Source: Pseudodonghicola sp048268305 (GTDB taxonomy: Bacteria > Pseudomonadota > Alphaproteobacteria > Rhodobacterales > Rhodobacteraceae). Taken from it: a DNA stretch of 64,000 nt. A program made the translations under genes and the position numbers. The notes beneath the pieces were generated by a model that had not been told where the DNA came from, did no database searches, and worked only from the letters and a program-made list of their open reading frames with translations. The stretch covers positions 62,001 through 126,000 of the forward strand of contig NZ_JBLWVT010000004.1 in the NCBI RefSeq assembly GCF_048268305.1. Direction: 5' to 3'. Positions 1-8,117 of this stretch are shown one piece after another. Every line of letters begins with the position of its first letter. Position 1 is the first letter of the stretch.

Positions 1-1
1 C

Positions 2-1159
2 CACCCGACGCAGGACGCGCCGGTCGAGGTCCAGCTCAGGACGGTGGTGCCCGCGGCGCTTGAAACCGGCGCCACCCAGGTCGGAACCCTGAGCCCCGGC
101 AGCCGCCGCGCCGAACTTGCCGCCGTTACCCCGATCCTGCAGGCCGGCAAGCCGGTCGGGGCGCTGGCGCTGGTCAGCCCTGCGGGAGAGATCGAGGCGC
201 TGATCCGCGACGAACGCGAACGGGTGCTGCAGATGTTCGTGATCGCGCTGCTGGTTTCGGTCGGTCTCAGCCTGGTTCTGGCCTCGACCATTGCCAATCC
301 GCTGCGTGATCTGGCCGAGGCGGCGGAACTCGGGCGCGACCGCAACGCCCGCAAGATGAGCCCCGGACGCGTCCGCATCCCCGATCTGACCGCGCGTCCG
401 GACGAGATCGGCCGCCTCAGCCGTGCGCTCAGGGGCATGGTCTCGGCGCTTTACAACCGGATCGACGGCAATGAACAATTCGCCGCCGATGTGGCGCATG
501 AGATCAAGAACCCGCTGGCCAGCCTGCAATCGGCGGTCGGCACCCTGAGGATGATCAAGCGCGAGGATCAGCGCGAAAAGCTGCTGGATGTCATCGAACA
601 TGACGTGCGCCGGCTGGACCGGCTGGTCAGCGACATCTCGAACGCCTCGCGGCTGGATGCCGAGCTGGTGAAGGAAGAGCAGGAAAGCTTCGACCTGCTG
701 ACCATGCTGGGCAATCTCAACCAGTATCTGGGCGAGGATGCCCGCGCCAAGGGGATCGACTATATCGCCGATCTGCCGAAGGAGCCGATCGTGATTCTCG
801 GGCTCGAGGCGCGGCTGGCGCAGGTCTTCGTCAATCTGATCACCAACGCGATTTCCTTCTGCGAAGAGGGCGACGCGATCCGCGTCTGGGCCCGCAAGCG
901 GCAGAACCGGGTGCTGGTGGTGGTCGAGGATACCGGCCCCGGTATCCCGGAAGAGGCGCTGACCAAGATCTTCAAGCGGTTCTATTCGCAGCGCCCCGAG
1001 GAGCATTTCGGCAATAACTCCGGCCTCGGTTTGGCGATCTCGAAACAGATCGTCGAGGCGCATGGCGGGGTGATCTGGGCCGAGAACATCCGCCCGACCG
1101 AAGCCGATGTCACCTCTGACCCGCTGGGTGCGCGCTTCGTCGTCGGCCTGCCGGTCTGA
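2..1159 (+). CDS. chvG: ChvG-type sensor histidine kinase, 5' end outside window
   Basis: The reading frame is open from the window edge, so the N-terminus is missing and 385 residues are visible. A hydrophobic helix (about visible residues 78-98) is followed by a HAMP-like linker, a dimerisation/phosphoacceptor helix with the H-box HEIKNPL (His near visible residue 166), and an ATPase domain with an N-box (NLITNAISF), DTGPGIP and GLGLAIS. The part before the membrane helix would be the end of a periplasmic sensor domain. In alphaproteobacteria the ChvG/ChvI pair senses acid or envelope stress and commonly sits just upstream of hprK, as here; the regulator chvI would be expected left of the window. 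hprK starts 3 nt after the stop, so co-transcription is likely. The family call is firm; the specific stimulus is inferred. Confidence 0.9.
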   Translation, partial: HPTQDAPVEVQLRTVVPAALETGATQVGTLSPGSRRAELAAVTPILQAGKPVGALALVSPAGEIEALIRDERERVLQMFVIALLVSVGLSLVLASTIANPLRDLAEAAELGRDRNARKMSPGRVRIPDLTARPDEIGRLSRALRGMVSALYNRIDGNEQFAADVAHEIKNPLASLQSAVGTLRMIKREDQREKLLDVIEHDVRRLDRLVSDISNASRLDAELVKEEQESFDLLTMLGNLNQYLGEDARAKGIDYIADLPKEPIVILGLEARLAQVFVNLITNAISFCEEGDAIRVWARKRQNRVLVVVEDTGPGIPEEALTKIFKRFYSQRPEEHFGNNSGLGLAISKQIVEAHGGVIWAENIRPTEADVTSDPLGARFVVGLPV

Positions 1160-1162
1160 TCC

Positions 1163-1594
1163 ATGGCGGACAGAGACAGCGAGACGCTGCATGCCAGTTG
1201 CGTCGCCCTGTGCGGCCGCGCTCTTCTGATCTCCGGCGCCTCGGGCAGCGGCAAGTCCGGCATGGCGCTGAACCTGATGGCCCTGGGCGCCGGACTGGTC
1301 AGCGATGACCGCACCATCCTCACCCGGCAGGGCGACGGGCTGGTCGCCTCCGCCCCCGAGGCCATCGAAGGGCTGATCGAGGCCCGTGGCCTCGGCCTGC
1401 TGCATGCGGAGCCCACCGGGCCCACCCCGGTCTTTGCGCTTCTCGATCTCGACACGCCCGAGGTGCACCGCCTGCCGCCCGCGCGCAACACTTCGATACT
1501 GGGATGTGAGATCACCTTGCTTCTGCGCAGCGAGATCCCACATTTTGCTGCATCTCTGATGCAATTTCTCAGGACCGGGCAGCGCACGACATGA
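1163..1594 (+). CDS. hprK: HPr kinase/phosphorylase, short alphaproteobacterial form
   Basis: A 143-residue protein that would phosphorylate HPr on its regulatory serine using ATP and reverse this. It carries a P-loop, GASGSGKSG (about residues 27-35), followed by the acidic metal-binding pair in SDDRT. It lacks the N-terminal domain of the roughly 310-residue Firmicutes enzyme, which is normal for alphaproteobacteria. It starts 3 nt after chvG and its stop overlaps the rapZ start by 4 nt (ATGA). Its target, HPr Ser46, is encoded four genes downstream (2890-3159), so kinase and substrate belong to one gene cluster. Confidence 0.93.
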   Translation: MADRDSETLHASCVALCGRALLISGASGSGKSGMALNLMALGAGLVSDDRTILTRQGDGLVASAPEAIEGLIEARGLGLLHAEPTGPTPVFALLDLDTPEVHRLPPARNTSILGCEITLLLRSEIPHFAASLMQFLRTGQRTT

Positions 1595-2475
1595 CAGAGG
1601 ACAGCTCCAACAGTCCATTCCGGCTGGTACTGGTCACCGGCCCTTCGGGGGCCGGGCGGTCGACTGCCATCCACGCGCTCGAGGATCTGGGGTTCGAGGC
1701 GATCGACAACCTGCCGCTCAGGCTGGTGCCGCTGCTGCTCGACGGCCCGGCCCCGACCCGTCCGCTGGCGCTGGGGATGGACCCGCGCAACCGCGAATTC
1801 TCGGCCGAGGGTCTGCTCGAGCTGATCGAGACGCTCTCGTCGCGTGCCGATACCGAACTGACGGTGCTCTACCTCGATTGCCGCGACGATGTGCTGCTGC
1901 GGCGCTTCTCGGAAACCCGCCGCAGACATCCGCTGGCCCCGGCGGAAAGCCCGGAAACCGGCATCCGGCGCGAACTCGGGCTGCTGGCGCCGCTGCGGGA
2001 GCGGGCCGATACGCTGATCGATACGTCGGACATGAACGTCCATCAGCTGCGGGAAGAGATCGAACGCTGGTTCGCCCCCGATACCGGTCGCGCCCTGGCG
2101 CTGACGGTGCACAGCTTTTCCTACAAGCGCGGGCTGCCGCGCGGCATCGACATGGTGTTTGATTGCCGCTTTCTGTCGAATCCCTATTGGGTGCCAGCAT
2201 TGCGCGCTCTCGATGGTCGTGACCCGGCGGTCGCCGCCCATGTCGCCGCCGACCCGCTGTTCGCGCCCTTCTTCGAACGGGTGCTCGATCTCACTCGCTT
2301 TCTGCTGCCGGCCTATACCCAGGAGGGCAAGGCGCATCTGTCGATCGCTTTCGGCTGTACCGGTGGCCAGCACCGATCGGTCACCTTGGCGGAAACGCTG
2401 GCGAAGGCCCTTGCAGAGGATGGCCGGCAGGTGTCAATTAGGCACCGCGAGCTGGACAGCCAGCGGAACGGATAG
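1591..2475 (+). CDS. rapZ: RapZ-family nucleotide-binding protein (RNase adapter)
   Basis: A 294-residue member of the RapZ/YvcJ family. The N-terminal P-loop GPSGAGRST (about residues 14-22) and the following MDPRN segment are typical, and the C-terminal half has the family signature FGCTGGQHRSV near residue 260. In Escherichia coli RapZ guides RNase E to the small RNA GlmZ and so controls glucosamine-6-phosphate synthesis. In alphaproteobacteria that RNA is not established, so the role here is inferred only as nucleotide or small-ligand sensing coupled to the phosphotransferase cluster. The start overlaps the hprK stop by 4 nt. Confidence 0.93.
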   Translation: MTEDSSNSPFRLVLVTGPSGAGRSTAIHALEDLGFEAIDNLPLRLVPLLLDGPAPTRPLALGMDPRNREFSAEGLLELIETLSSRADTELTVLYLDCRDDVLLRRFSETRRRHPLAPAESPETGIRRELGLLAPLRERADTLIDTSDMNVHQLREEIERWFAPDTGRALALTVHSFSYKRGLPRGIDMVFDCRFLSNPYWVPALRALDGRDPAVAAHVAADPLFAPFFERVLDLTRFLLPAYTQEGKAHLSIAFGCTGGQHRSVTLAETLAKALAEDGRQVSIRHRELDSQRNG

Positions 2476-2482
2476 GGATCGG

Positions 2483-2881
2483 ATGATCGGAATTGTCATT
2501 GTCGCGCATGGGGGGCTGGCCAAGGAATATCTGGCTGCCATCGAACATGTGATCGGCAAGCAGCCGGGCATGGTGGCGATCTCGATCGAACCGGAGCATG
2601 ACCGGGATGCCAAGCAGCGAGAGATCTGCGTCGCCGCCGATGCCGTCGATACCGGCGACGGGGTGGTGCTGGTGACCGATCTCTTCGGCGGTTCGCCATC
2701 GAACCTCAGCCTGCGGGCCTGCACCCCCTCCGATCGCCGCATTCTTTATGGGGCGAATTTGCCGATGCTGATCAAGCTGGCGAAAAGCCGCCAGTTGCCG
2801 ATCGGCGATGCGGTCCGCGATGCCATGGAGGCGGGACGCAAGTATATCAACAGCCGCAACATCAGCCTCAACGACGCCTGA
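2483..2881 (+). CDS. PTS EIIA component, mannose class
   Basis: A 132-residue single-domain EIIA of the mannose family, starting MIGIVIVAHGG with the phospho-accepting histidine at residue 9. The second loop carries DLFGGSPSN, typical of the fold. The ATG at 2483 follows a purine-rich gatagggatcgg. No EIIB, EIIC or EIID gene lies nearby, so the protein probably does not take part in sugar uptake but relays phosphate for regulation, as in other alphaproteobacterial phosphotransferase systems. It lies 7 nt after rapZ and 8 nt before ptsH. Confidence 0.93.
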   Translation: MIGIVIVAHGGLAKEYLAAIEHVIGKQPGMVAISIEPEHDRDAKQREICVAADAVDTGDGVVLVTDLFGGSPSNLSLRACTPSDRRILYGANLPMLIKLAKSRQLPIGDAVRDAMEAGRKYINSRNISLNDA

Positions 2882-2889
2882 CGGACCAA

Positions 2890-3159
2890 ATGACACGACG
2901 CACACTGAAAATCGTGAACGAAAAGGGGCTGCATGCCCGGGCTTCGGCCAAGCTGGTCGAGGTGGTCGAAGGTTTCGATGCCCGTGCCGAGGTCTCCCGC
3001 GACGGTATGACCGCCTCGGGAGACAGCATCATGGGGCTTTTGATGTTGGCAGCGTCCAAGGGAACGACTATTGACGTTGAGACGACGGGGCCAGACTCTG
3101 AAGCGCTGGCCGATGCGCTTGAGGCGCTGGTCGCCGACAAGTTCGGCGAGGAGTACTGA
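2890..3159 (+). CDS. ptsH: HPr phosphocarrier protein
   Basis: An 89-residue HPr. The catalytic loop GLHARAS places the phosphohistidine at residue 15, and DSIMGLLML places the regulatory serine at residue 46, exactly where HPr kinase acts. Having both sites, together with hprK upstream, supports a regulatory circuit in which serine phosphorylation modulates phosphate flow to EIIA. Enzyme I is not encoded in the window. The gene is probably the last of the chvG-hprK-rapZ-EIIA-ptsH run; 43 nt separate it from the next gene. Confidence 0.95.
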   Translation: MTRRTLKIVNEKGLHARASAKLVEVVEGFDARAEVSRDGMTASGDSIMGLLMLAASKGTTIDVETTGPDSEALADALEALVADKFGEEY

Positions 3160-3202
3160 GCGCGATCACGCGCCGGCGTCGTGATAAACGGGAACAGGCA
3201 CA

Positions 3203-4117
3203 TTGGTCGAGACTTCGCATAACAGCAATTCCGGGCTCTCCACACCTGCGGGTGTGCCCGGAGCTCAGGCTGAGGGCGAGGTCTACGACCGCCGCACGCT
3301 GACCTATTCCAACTCTTTCGATGATCGCTGGACCTCGCTGGCGATCAAGGCGATCGAATGGGTGACCGGCAAGCCGAGCATCCTCAGGATGGTCAACAAG
3401 TTCGAGAAGCTGAACGCCGATTTCCGCGGCCAGAAATTCTGGCGCGGCGCGCTCGACGTGATGGGAATCGACCTGCAGACGCCGGCGGAACAGATCGCCA
3501 ATATCCCCAAGGACGGACCGGTGGTGGTGGTGGCCAACCATCCGCACGGCATGGTCGACGGCATGATCCTGGCCGAGCTGATCGGCCGCGTCCGGCTCGA
3601 TTACCGGATCCTCACCCGCTCGGTGCTGACCGGGTTGGACGAGGCTGCGACCTCTTTCATGATCCCGGTGCCCTTCCCGCACGACCCCGATGCGCAACGC
3701 AAGATGGTCGAGATGCGTGGCAAGGCGATGTCGCATCTGGCCGAGGGCGGCGTCGTGGCGCTATTCCCCTCGGGCGTGGTGATGTCCTCGGATACATGGT
3801 GGGGGCCGCCGGTCGAACGTGAATGGCATGCCTTCACCGCCAAGATGATCCGCAAGTCGGGTGCCAAGGTGGTGCCGATCTATTTCCCGGGCCGCAATTC
3901 GCGCGCCTATCAGATCTCCTGCCAGATTTCCCCGATCCTGCGCCAGGGCCTGCTGCTGCACGAAATCGTCCGCGCCTGCCACAAGCCGCAGGCGCCGGTG
4001 ATCGGCAAGGTGCTGACCGACGATCAGATGGCGCCGCTGCAGAAAGACACCCGCGGCTTCATGGCCTGGCTGCGGAACTACGTGCTGGAACTGGACCAGC
4101 ACCCCGACCGGCTCTGA
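3203..4117 (+). CDS. Lysophospholipid acyltransferase-like protein with an HPHG motif
   Basis: A 304-residue protein of the glycerolipid acyltransferase superfamily. VVVVANHPHGMVDG (about residues 109-122) is the catalytic histidine region and FPSGVVM (about residue 191) resembles the acceptor-binding PEG-type motif. HPHG is closer to the DGAT2-type motif than to the usual NHxxxxD of PlsC, so the acyl acceptor is uncertain (lysophosphatidate, lysophospholipid or another lipid). No other start fits well: the chosen TTG at 3203 follows ggaacaggca, and an in-frame GTG exists at 3254. It follows ptsH by 43 nt and may share its transcript. Confidence 0.75.
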   Translation: MVETSHNSNSGLSTPAGVPGAQAEGEVYDRRTLTYSNSFDDRWTSLAIKAIEWVTGKPSILRMVNKFEKLNADFRGQKFWRGALDVMGIDLQTPAEQIANIPKDGPVVVVANHPHGMVDGMILAELIGRVRLDYRILTRSVLTGLDEAATSFMIPVPFPHDPDAQRKMVEMRGKAMSHLAEGGVVALFPSGVVMSSDTWWGPPVEREWHAFTAKMIRKSGAKVVPIYFPGRNSRAYQISCQISPILRQGLLLHEIVRACHKPQAPVIGKVLTDDQMAPLQKDTRGFMAWLRNYVLELDQHPDRL

Positions 4118-4143
4118 CACGGTCGCTCTGCGCTGTCCCTGCC

Positions 4144-4187
4144 TTTTTCTAGCTTTAAATATCCCGGGGTGCGGGGCAGCGCCCCGC
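4144..4187 (+). repeat. Composite intergenic repeat, copy A
   Basis: A T-rich stretch (TTTTTCTAG) leads into AAATATCCCGGGG (about 4144-4169) and then a 7-bp GC hairpin, gcggggc/gccccgc (4171-4187). It lies just after the acyltransferase gene. The same core-plus-hairpin architecture recurs at 15389, 20726, 52929, 63842 and 63922. Confidence 0.65.
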
Positions 4188-4222
4188 TCCGACCCGCGCC
4201 GCGATCGCCTACTGTCGAATAG

Positions 4223-4243
4223 AAAAGGGGCCCGATGGGCCCC
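4223..4243 (-). terminator. Intrinsic terminator after the hydroxybutyryl-CoA dehydrogenase gene
   Basis: Read on the minus strand, a 7-bp GC stem (ggggccc/gggcccc, loop of 3) is followed by TTTT. It lies 25 nt beyond the stop of the minus-strand gene at 4268-5143. Confidence 0.75.
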
Positions 4244-4267
4244 CCTCCGTGTCGCCGATGCGCGATC

Positions 4268-5143
4268 TCAGCGCGTCGGCACCGGCTCCTCGCCGCGATA
4301 GTCGTAAAAGCCGCGCTTGGTCTTGCGACCCAGCCAGCCGGCCTCGACATATTTGGTCAGGAGCGGGCAGGGGCGGTATTTGGTATCCGCCAGCCCGTCG
4401 TGCAGCACGTTCATGATCGCAAGGCAGGTGTCCAGCCCGATGAAATCCGCCAGTTCCAGCGGCCCCATCGGATGGTTGGCGCCCAGTTTCATCGCCATGT
4501 CGATCGACTTCACGTTACCGACGCCCTCATAGAGCGTATAGACAGCCTCGTTGATCATCGGCACCAGGATGCGGTTGACGATGAAGCCGGGGAAATCCTC
4601 GGCGCTGGCTGCGGTCTTGCCCAGCCGTTCCACCACGCCCAGACAGGCCCGATAGGTCGGCTCGTCGGTGGCGATGCCGCGGATCAGCTCGACCAGCTTC
4701 ATCACCGGCACCGGGTTCATGAAGTGGAAGCCCATGAATTTTTCCGGCCGGTCGGTGCGGCTGGCCAGCCGGGTGATCGAGATCGAGGAGGTGTTCGAGG
4801 TCAGGATGGTGTCGGGGCGCAGATGCGGCCGCAGATCCTCGAAGATCGCCTGCTTCACGGTCTCACGCTCGGTCGCGGCCTCGATCACCAGATCCGAGGC
4901 GCCGATATCGGCCAGATCGAGCGTCGTCTTGATCCGCGCCAGCGCGGCGTTCATCTCCGTCTCGGGCAGTTTCCCGCGCGAGACCTGGCGGCTCATGTTG
5001 CTGCGGATGGTCTCCATCGCCCGGTTCAGCGCATCCTGGCTGATATCGGACATCACCACGTCGTAACCGGCGAGGGACATGACATGGGCGATCCCGTTGC
5101 CCATTTGTCCCGCCCCGATCACGCCGATTGTCTGAATGCTCAT
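4268..5143 (-). CDS. 3-hydroxybutyryl-CoA dehydrogenase
   Basis: A 291-residue 3-hydroxyacyl-CoA dehydrogenase of the short, stand-alone type. It should oxidise (S)-3-hydroxybutyryl-CoA with NAD(P), or reduce acetoacetyl-CoA in the other direction. The N-terminal Rossmann motif GVIGAGQMGNGIA binds the nucleotide; SNTSS and HFMNPVPVM hold the conserved substrate-binding and catalytic residues. The ATG at 5143 gives MSIQTIGVIG and is preceded by aggaaagg; longer in-frame starts add unrelated residues. The electron transfer flavoprotein genes nearby also serve fatty-acid and amino-acid oxidation, but they are separately transcribed. Confidence 0.93.
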   Translation of the reverse strand: MSIQTIGVIGAGQMGNGIAHVMSLAGYDVVMSDISQDALNRAMETIRSNMSRQVSRGKLPETEMNAALARIKTTLDLADIGASDLVIEAATERETVKQAIFEDLRPHLRPDTILTSNTSSISITRLASRTDRPEKFMGFHFMNPVPVMKLVELIRGIATDEPTYRACLGVVERLGKTAASAEDFPGFIVNRILVPMINEAVYTLYEGVGNVKSIDMAMKLGANHPMGPLELADFIGLDTCLAIMNVLHDGLADTKYRPCPLLTKYVEAGWLGRKTKRGFYDYRGEEPVPTR

Positions 5144-5304
5144 GAGCCTGCCTTTCCTAGCGGTTTCGGCGTGACCATACCGGGCCGGCCCCGGGGCGGA
5201 CAAGAGGGCGTGAACGACTCAATTTGCCTCAAATGCGCGCATTAGCCGAATCGCAACCTTGCCGGTCGCAGGCTAAGTCCTTGCCGTGACTGCCGGGGGG
5301 CGAA

Positions 5305-6132
5305 ATGAGCTATCAGATTTCGGGCGCCGGGGCGCTGGACCAGCCGACATGCCGGCTTCCGGGCTCTCAGCTCTGGGTGCGGGGGCCCTGTGGGGTGCCA
5401 GAGACCCCATATTTCGCCTTTCTCGGCGGCAGCGAGACCTTCGGGCGCTTCGTGCAGACACCTTTCCCGGCGTTGATCGACCGGCTGACCGGGCAGGCCT
5501 GTCTCAATCTGGGCTGCGCCAACTCCGGGCTCGACACGCTGCTGAGCGACGCCGCGCTGATGCGGGCCGCGGCCGGGGCCGAGGCTGTGGTGCTGCAACT
5601 GCCCGGGGCGCAGAACCTGTCGAATCGCTATTACCGGGTGCATCCGCGCCGCAATGACCGGTTCCTGGCACCGAGCAACCGGCTGATCGCGCTCTATCCC
5701 GAGGTCGATTTCACCGAGTTCCACTTCACCAAGCATCTGCTCAACAGCCTGCTGCGGTGCGGCTCCGACCGGTTCGCCGAGATTCGGGCGGAACTGCGTG
5801 GCATCTGGCTGGACCGGATGGAACGGCTGCTGCGCGCGCTTGAGGGGCGGGTGCTGCTCCTCTGGCTGCAATATCCCGATCACTGGCCGCAGGGCGGTGA
5901 GCCGCTCGGTGCTGATCCCCTGCTGGTCACGCGGTCACTGATCGACCGGGTCGCGGGGCGCAGTCTCGGTCTGATCGAGGTGCCGGTGGTGCCGGCCGGA
6001 GAACAGGACGGCGAGCTGGAGAAGATGGTCTATGGCCCGCTGCAGGCGCCAAGCGCCGAACATATGCCGGGGCCCGCGATGCATCGGACCATCGCGGCCC
6101 GGGTGGCGGACCGGCTGCGCGCCCTGGGGTGA
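5305..6132 (+). CDS. DUF6473-like hypothetical protein
   Basis: A 275-residue protein without a known biochemical role. It begins MSYQISG and has FLGGSETFGRF near residue 40, then a conserved hydrophobic NLGCANSG. The C-terminus ends with HMPGPAMH shortly before the end. A serine in GGSET, a following glycine/asparagine block and late histidines recall SGNH-type hydrolases, and I recall this family as DUF6473 in Rhodobacterales; both points are inference. It is transcribed alone, between the minus-strand dehydrogenase and a terminator at 6148. Confidence 0.7.
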   Translation: MSYQISGAGALDQPTCRLPGSQLWVRGPCGVPETPYFAFLGGSETFGRFVQTPFPALIDRLTGQACLNLGCANSGLDTLLSDAALMRAAAGAEAVVLQLPGAQNLSNRYYRVHPRRNDRFLAPSNRLIALYPEVDFTEFHFTKHLLNSLLRCGSDRFAEIRAELRGIWLDRMERLLRALEGRVLLLWLQYPDHWPQGGEPLGADPLLVTRSLIDRVAGRSLGLIEVPVVPAGEQDGELEKMVYGPLQAPSAEHMPGPAMHRTIAARVADRLRALG

Positions 6133-6147
6133 GCGGGCGCCAAGCAA

Positions 6148-6180
6148 AAGGCCCGCCGAAACCGGCGGGCCTTCTATTTT
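6148..6180 (+). terminator. Strong terminator between convergent genes
   Basis: An 11-bp stem, aaggcccgccg/cggcgggcctt (6148-6158 and 6163-6173, loop aaac), is followed by ctatttt on the plus strand and by runs of T on the minus strand. It can serve both the plus-strand gene ending at 6132 and etfA ending at 6242 from the other side. Confidence 0.85.
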
Positions 6181-6241
6181 GTCCCATGTGATCCTTCCGA
6201 TCCCGATCTCGGCGAAGAGGTCCGGAAGGACTGATGAGTGA

Positions 6242-7168
6242 TCAGAGCTTCGAGGTCAGCTCGGGCACGGCCTGGAACAGGTCCGCGACGAGGCCGTAAT
6301 CGGCAACCTGGAAGATCGGCGCCTCTTCATCCTTGTTGATCGCGACGATGACCTTCGAGTCCTTCATGCCGGCGAGGTGCTGGATCGCGCCGGAGATGCC
6401 GATTGCGACATAGAGATCGGGGGCGACCACCTTGCCGGTCTGACCCACCTGCCAGTCGTTCGGAGCATAGCCCGAATCGACCGCAGCGCGCGAGGCGCCG
6501 ACGGCGGCACCCAGCTTGTCGGCCAGGGCTTCGATGATCTTGAAGTCTTCTTCCGAGCCGACGCCACGGCCGCCCGAGACCACGATCTTGGCCGAGGTCA
6601 GTTCCGGACGATCCGAGGCCGCGACCTTGTCCTCGACCCATTCGCTGAGGCCGGGGTTGCCGGCGGCCGCGACGGTTTCGACTGCCGCTGCACCACCTTG
6701 ACCAGCGGCTTCGAAGGTCGAGGTGCGGAAGGTGATGACCTTCTTGGCGTCCTTCGACTTCACGGTCTGGATCGCGTTGCCGGCATAGATCGGGCGCTCG
6801 AAGGTGTCGGCATCGACCACAGCGGTCACATCCGACAGCACCATCACGTCCAGCAGAGCGGCGACGCGCGGCAGGATGTTCTTCGAATCGGTGGTCGAGG
6901 GCGCCACGATATGGCTGTAGTCGCCGGCCAGCGACACGATCAGCGCGGCGGTGGCTTCGGCCAGGCGATGACTCAGCGCCGCATCCTCGGCGACCAGCAC
7001 CTTCGACACGCCGTCGATCTTGGCGGCGGCTTCACCCGCGGCGGCGGCCGAGGCCCCGGCGCAGAGAACGGTCACATCGCCCAGGGCTTTCGCAGCAGAG
7101 ACCGCCTTGGCGGTGGCGTCAACGGCCAGCACCCCATCGGTGACTTCGGCAAGCAGCAGAACAGCCAT
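6242..7168 (-). CDS. etfA: Electron transfer flavoprotein, alpha subunit
   Basis: A 308-residue ETF alpha subunit. With the beta subunit it binds FAD and AMP and carries electrons from acyl-CoA and other dehydrogenases to ETF-ubiquinone oxidoreductase. The C-terminal FAD-binding half has VSGGRGVGS and the family signature APDLYVAIGISGAIQHLAG, followed by KVIVAINKDEEAPIF. The length is normal. Its start overlaps the etfB stop by 1 nt (TGATG), so the two subunits are translated together from one transcript. Confidence 0.96.
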   Translation of the reverse strand: MAVLLLAEVTDGVLAVDATAKAVSAAKALGDVTVLCAGASAAAAGEAAAKIDGVSKVLVAEDAALSHRLAEATAALIVSLAGDYSHIVAPSTTDSKNILPRVAALLDVMVLSDVTAVVDADTFERPIYAGNAIQTVKSKDAKKVITFRTSTFEAAGQGGAAAVETVAAAGNPGLSEWVEDKVAASDRPELTSAKIVVSGGRGVGSEEDFKIIEALADKLGAAVGASRAAVDSGYAPNDWQVGQTGKVVAPDLYVAIGISGAIQHLAGMKDSKVIVAINKDEEAPIFQVADYGLVADLFQAVPELTSKL

Positions 7169-7926
7169 CAGATGATCCCCTTCTCTTTGAGTTTCGCCAC
7201 CAGCGTGTCGACATCGGCCACGATCTCGCCGGCCTGACGGGCGGCAGGCTCGGTGGTCTTGACGATTTCCAGACGCGGGGAGACATCGACGCCGTAATCG
7301 GCGGCGGTCTTCTCATCCAGCGGCTTCTTCTTCGCCTTCATGATGTTCGGCAGGCTCGCATAGCGCGGCTCGTTCAGACGCAGGTCGACGGTGATGATCG
7401 CCGGCATCTTGACCTTGATGGTCTGCAGGCCGCCGTCGACCTCACGGGTGACCACGGCACTGTCGCCATCAACGCTAAGCTCGCTTGCGAAGGTAGCCTG
7501 CGACCAGCCCAGCAGGGCCGACAGCATCTGACCGGTGGCGTTCATGTCGTTGTCGATCGCCTGCTTGCCGGCCAGAACCAGGCCCGGCTGTTCGGCTTCG
7601 ACGATCTTCGCCAGGATCTTGGCGACCGCCAGCGGCTCGATGTCGGTGTGCACGTCATCGGCGGCGACAACCAGGATCGCGCGGTCGGCGCCCATGGCCA
7701 GCGCGGTGCGGAGGGTTTCCTGCGCCTGCTTGACGCCGATCGAAACAACCACGACCTCTTCGGCCTTGCCTGCTTCCTTCAGACGGATCGCTTCCTCCAC
7801 CGCGATTTCGTCGAACGGGTTCATCGACATCTTCACGTTCGCAAGATCGACACCCGTTCCATCCGCTTTCACACGGACTTTCACGTTGTAATCGATCACG
7901 CGCTTGACAGGTACCAGCACCTTCAT
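7168..7926 (-). CDS. etfB: Electron transfer flavoprotein, beta subunit
   Basis: A 252-residue ETF beta subunit starting MKVLVPVKRVIDYNVKV. The AMP-binding loop region (GADRAILV) and the C-terminal recognition segment AKKKPLDEK, which docks onto partner dehydrogenases, are present. A good ribosome binding site (aaggaga) precedes the ATG. It is the first gene of the etfBA pair; the 191 nt upstream of it (7927-8117) is the expected promoter region, though I could not pick a convincing -35/-10 pair there. Confidence 0.96.
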   Translation of the reverse strand: MKVLVPVKRVIDYNVKVRVKADGTGVDLANVKMSMNPFDEIAVEEAIRLKEAGKAEEVVVVSIGVKQAQETLRTALAMGADRAILVVAADDVHTDIEPLAVAKILAKIVEAEQPGLVLAGKQAIDNDMNATGQMLSALLGWSQATFASELSVDGDSAVVTREVDGGLQTIKVKMPAIITVDLRLNEPRYASLPNIMKAKKKPLDEKTAADYGVDVSPRLEIVKTTEPAARQAGEIVADVDTLVAKLKEKGII

Positions 7927-8117
7927 ATGCGTGTGTCTCCTTGGTTGGTGTGCCCAGAAAATCAGGGCGGCTCGTACGTTCCGCCATGTGTTAGCCTCTG
8001 TGTCACGCGGAAAACAGAGGAAAATCGAAGGGATTTCTCGCAGAGACGCCGCGTTTGAACGTGAAATCGCGAAAATGCCGCGGGGTTCTGTGCGAGGGGG
8101 AAGGGAAAGCTGCCGCG

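Noticed and set aside
982..2373. A 463-codon minus-strand open frame over hprK and rapZ
   Set aside because: Both plus-strand genes carry P-loops and conserved motifs. The minus-strand translation is Arg/Gln-rich with no domain.
2159..2482. An N-terminal extension of the EIIA protein running back into rapZ
   Set aside because: The extra 108 residues overlap rapZ out of frame and are Arg/Ser-rich. The conserved EIIA start is ATG 2483.
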